Positions 6,331-7,396 of a stretch of 7,396 nucleotides of DNA are shown here, in pieces (the stretch's first letter is position 1; the number at the start of each line of letters is the position of its first letter). Under the pieces are notes generated by a model. The model ran no database searches, was not told the origin of the DNA, and worked only from the letters and a program-made list of their open reading frames with translations. The translations under genes and the position numbers were made by a program. The DNA comes from Reyranella sp. (GTDB taxonomy: Bacteria; Pseudomonadota; Alphaproteobacteria; Reyranellales; Reyranellaceae), in NCBI GenBank assembly GCA_021732965.1, contig JAKFVZ010000461.1:1-7396 (forward strand). Direction: 5' to 3'.

Positions 6331-6524
6331 TGTCGGGCTCTTACGATGACGTTGGCAGCGCGTTTGTCAGACGACTGAAGCAGTGATGCGCTGACGCCAG
6401 CACCCGCTCAAAATTCGACGTCACCGAATTCAGCCGAGCGCTCGTGCTGGAAATTCTCCAACAGCGGGTGTCAAATTCAGCACTGCAACGTGAAGGGGAG
6501 AGGAACAATGTGGCCCAGAGATAG
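6330..6524 (+). pseudogene. Small frame interrupted by one in-frame TGA
   Basis: From ATG 6330 (inside the TGATG overlap) the frame reads MSGSYDDVGSAFVRRLKQ, then TGA at 6384-6386. It then continues without a break as CADASTRSKFDVTEF, SRALVLEILQQRVSNSALQR and EGERNNVAQR, to TAG at 6522-6524. The part after the TGA is helix-like and protein-like (ALVLEILQQR). The frame starts exactly on the stop of the previous gene and ends 17 bases inside the next one, as a real middle cistron would. The simplest reading is a 64-codon gene broken by a nonsense mutation, for example TGG to TGA. UGA recoding (selenocysteine or stop read-through) is possible but unsupported: I see no convincing SECIS-type hairpin just after the TGA. 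No family recognised. Confidence 0.4.
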
Positions 6525-6933
6525 ATACACAGGTCCCGGAGGAGGATTGTACACTGGTCCGGGTGGGGGCTTGTATACAGGGCCGGGAGGAGGCGCATAT
6601 ACCGGGCCTGGTGGCGGAAGGTACACCGGTCCGGGTGGTGGCCTTTATACCGGACCTGGGGGTGGCCTTTACACCGGGCCCGATGGCGGAGCTTACACGG
6701 GTCCTGGCGGCGGACTGTACGGTGGACCCGGCGGCGGCCTGTATACAGGTCCCGGAGGTGGGCTCTACACGGGCCCCGGTGGCGGTCTCTATTCGGGTCC
6801 GGGCGGATATGCAGCTAACCGGCCTCCTTGGAGTGATATGCTTGATTTCCTAAAGATGATCGGCCAACGCGATCTCTTTGAGTTGATTGTGTCCGCTCAT
6901 CGTCAGGTGGGCGTGGATATCCTCAATGAGTGA
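6508..6933 (+). CDS. YTGPGGG octapeptide-repeat protein, unknown function
   Basis: This is a 141-aa protein with a short head (MWPRD) and twelve tandem octapeptides of consensus [LAR]-Y-T-G-P-G-G-G (residues 6-101). A 40-residue non-repetitive tail follows: AANRPPWSDMLDFLKMIGQR, then DLFELIVSAHRQVGVDILNE. The tail looks like a compact helical domain with a Trp/Pro-rich entry. There is no signal peptide. The regular Tyr every eighth residue in a Gly/Pro context suggests an extended or stacked beta-type structure rather than collagen, which would need Gly every third residue. ATG 6508 has GGGGAGAGG just upstream; an in-frame GTG at 6490 is less likely. It overlaps the preceding interrupted frame by 17 bp. 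I have an unverified impression of similar hypothetical proteins in other proteobacteria; no function is known to me. Confidence 0.75.
   Translation: MWPRDRYTGPGGGLYTGPGGGLYTGPGGGAYTGPGGGRYTGPGGGLYTGPGGGLYTGPDGGAYTGPGGGLYGGPGGGLYTGPGGGLYTGPGGGLYSGPGGYAANRPPWSDMLDFLKMIGQRDLFELIVSAHRQVGVDILNE
6523..6810 (+). repeat. Twelve 24-bp coding repeats (YTGPGGG units)
   Basis: Twelve consecutive 24-bp units encode the octapeptide array without a frame break. Protein units are nearly identical; exceptions are Gly-Pro-Asp in unit 7, Tyr-Gly-Gly in unit 9 and Tyr-Ser-Gly plus a final Tyr in unit 12. At DNA level the units differ at many silent positions: all four Gly codons, three Pro codons (CCC, CCG, CCT), both Tyr codons and all four Thr codons occur. 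This is a protein-level repeat, not a recently amplified DNA satellite. Confidence 0.9.
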
Positions 6934-7190
6934 ATATTCCTATCAAGGCCACCCATCCATCCGCTGAAACGCGCTGACGACGACCGCTAGGGGAGCTTAG
7001 CCCGGCTTCCTTCGGCTGCCCCATTGCCTGCAACGGTGTAGCCATAGCGCGCACTGCCGCTCTGATCGAACAGGACTACAGTGGTGTGAGCACATCGATC
7101 TCGATGGTCACGCCCAGCTCTCCGTCGCACCCTCTGCAAGCAGTTGAGCGATCGCCTGCAGCAACTAGGTCGCGAGTTACGCAGCTCTTT
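6934..7190. other. Non-coding or decayed stretch of the accessory block
   Basis: No intact gene is supported here. On the minus strand, protein-like stretches occur in different frames: LLQAIAQLLAEGATESWA around 7120-7170 (with stops on its upstream side), GVTIEIDVL nearby and VVLFDQSGSARYGYTVAG around 7020-7080. Their end-to-end order would fit one gene decayed by frameshifts and stops, but none is recognisable and chance is not excluded. No clear promoter is visible. Confidence 0.3.
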
Positions 7191-7233
7191 GCCCACTCCC
7201 GGAATCAGAATAGCGCGCCTCGCGGCGCGCTCT
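7191..7233. repeat. Terminator-like 43-bp direct repeat, copy B
   Basis: Second copy of the sequence at 5623-5665 (34 of 43 positions identical, same orientation). The differences cluster in the hairpin loop and the A-rich stretch before the stem. The two copies lie 1568 bp apart and bracket the low-GC block. Confidence 0.6.
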
Positions 7234-7236
7234 TTT
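7212..7236 (+). terminator. Intrinsic terminator within repeat copy B
   Basis: A perfect 8-bp GC stem, AGCGCGCC / GGCGCGCT (7212-7219 and 7224-7231), with loop TCGC, is followed on the plus strand by CTTTT. It would stop transcripts from the accessory block. It also lies 27 bp beyond the end of the minus-strand gene at 7263, with a weaker ATTCTGATT tail in that direction, so it may act both ways. Confidence 0.75.
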
Positions 7237-7262
7237 CGTGTGCGGTCACCGAAACCACAGGA

Positions 7263-7396
7263 TTACTGCAGCCAGTCCGTGCCCTTGCCCTCGATCTGGC
7301 GCAACGCGGCCTTCCAGTAGGTCATGCCGTATTCCGGATTGGCACGCTGCTGCTTGGCGCGCTCGCCGTACTGGCGGATCACGTCTTCCTCGATCG
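7263..7396 (-). CDS. Unidentified protein, C-terminal 43 residues (5'-partial)
   Basis: The minus strand is open from the window edge to TAA at 7263-7265. It gives IEEDVIRQYGERAKQQRANP, then EYGMTYWKAALRQIEGKG and TDWLQ. Composition and strong G/C at third codon positions match the core genes, unlike the neighbouring low-GC block, so I treat it as a real gene whose start lies beyond the window. The tail is helical and charged. I do not recognise the family from this fragment. It converges on the Bug receptor gene, with the accessory block between the two. Confidence 0.65.
   Translation of the reverse strand, partial: IEEDVIRQYGERAKQQRANPEYGMTYWKAALRQIEGKGTDWLQ

Noticed and set aside
6384..6440. 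Selenocysteine insertion at the in-frame TGA
   Set aside because: Only a weak GCTG/CAGC stem is visible after the TGA and no selenoprotein homology is recognised. A nonsense mutation is simpler.
6341..6598. 85-codon minus-strand frame opposite the interrupted frame and the first repeats
   Set aside because: It is antisense to the repeat gene, has no ribosome-binding site and looks like a chance frame.
6523..6810. CRISPR-like or collagen-like reading of the tandem repeats
   Set aside because: The 24-bp units are contiguous with no unique spacers and vary at silent sites, so they are not a CRISPR. Gly does not fall at every third residue, so this is not a collagen helix.
6987..7196. 69-codon minus-strand frame as an intact gene
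   Set aside because: The first half is Arg/Cys-rich and not protein-like, with no good ribosome-binding site. Only its end looks like coding sequence, so it is treated as possible decay.

Overview
The window looks like a chromosomal piece of a high-GC alphaproteobacterium. The evidence is a class I polyhydroxyalkanoate (PHA) synthase, an rplM-rpsI pair with alphaproteobacteria-length proteins, a TctC/Bug-type periplasmic binding protein and strong G/C bias at third codon positions. The combination would fit a Reyranella- or Bradyrhizobium-like organism, but that is inference and no ribosomal RNA or other decisive marker is present.

Layout. Positions 1-1653 (+) hold the 3' part of phaC, cut by the window edge, meeting head-on a gamma-carbonic-anhydrase-like hexapeptide protein (1664-2200, -). 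Next comes the rplM-rpsI ribosomal protein operon (3247 down to 2284, -), with a strong -35/-10 promoter, an AT-rich upstream stretch and a clean intrinsic terminator. A hotdog-fold thioesterase (3364-3774, -) lies upstream of that promoter and is transcribed divergently from an ECHDC3-like crotonase (3817-4614, +). The crotonase is followed after 29 bp by a Bug-family solute receptor (4644-5621, +). The window ends with the 3' end of an unidentified minus-strand gene (7263-7396). PHA synthesis, acyl-CoA thioesterase and crotonase functions all belong broadly to acyl-CoA/carbon-storage metabolism, but they are not one operon.

Between the Bug gene and that last gene lies a block of about 1.57 kb (roughly 5666-7190) that differs from its surroundings. 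Its GC content is visibly lower, its genes are small and unrecognised, and all its reading frames stop with TGA, whereas every core gene here stops with TAA or TAG. The block is bracketed by two copies of a 43-bp terminator-like direct repeat (5623-5665 and 7191-7233, 34 of 43 positions identical). It contains a beheaded, stop-interrupted ribbon-helix-helix (RHH/CopG) gene, a 74-aa two-helix membrane protein and a 53-aa orphan. It also contains a third frame broken by one in-frame TGA and, overlapping it, a 141-aa protein made of twelve YTGPGGG octapeptides followed by a short C-terminal domain. The orphan, the interrupted frame and the repeat protein overlap like translationally coupled cistrons. 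This small, partly decayed accessory cassette is the most likely place for undescribed biology here.
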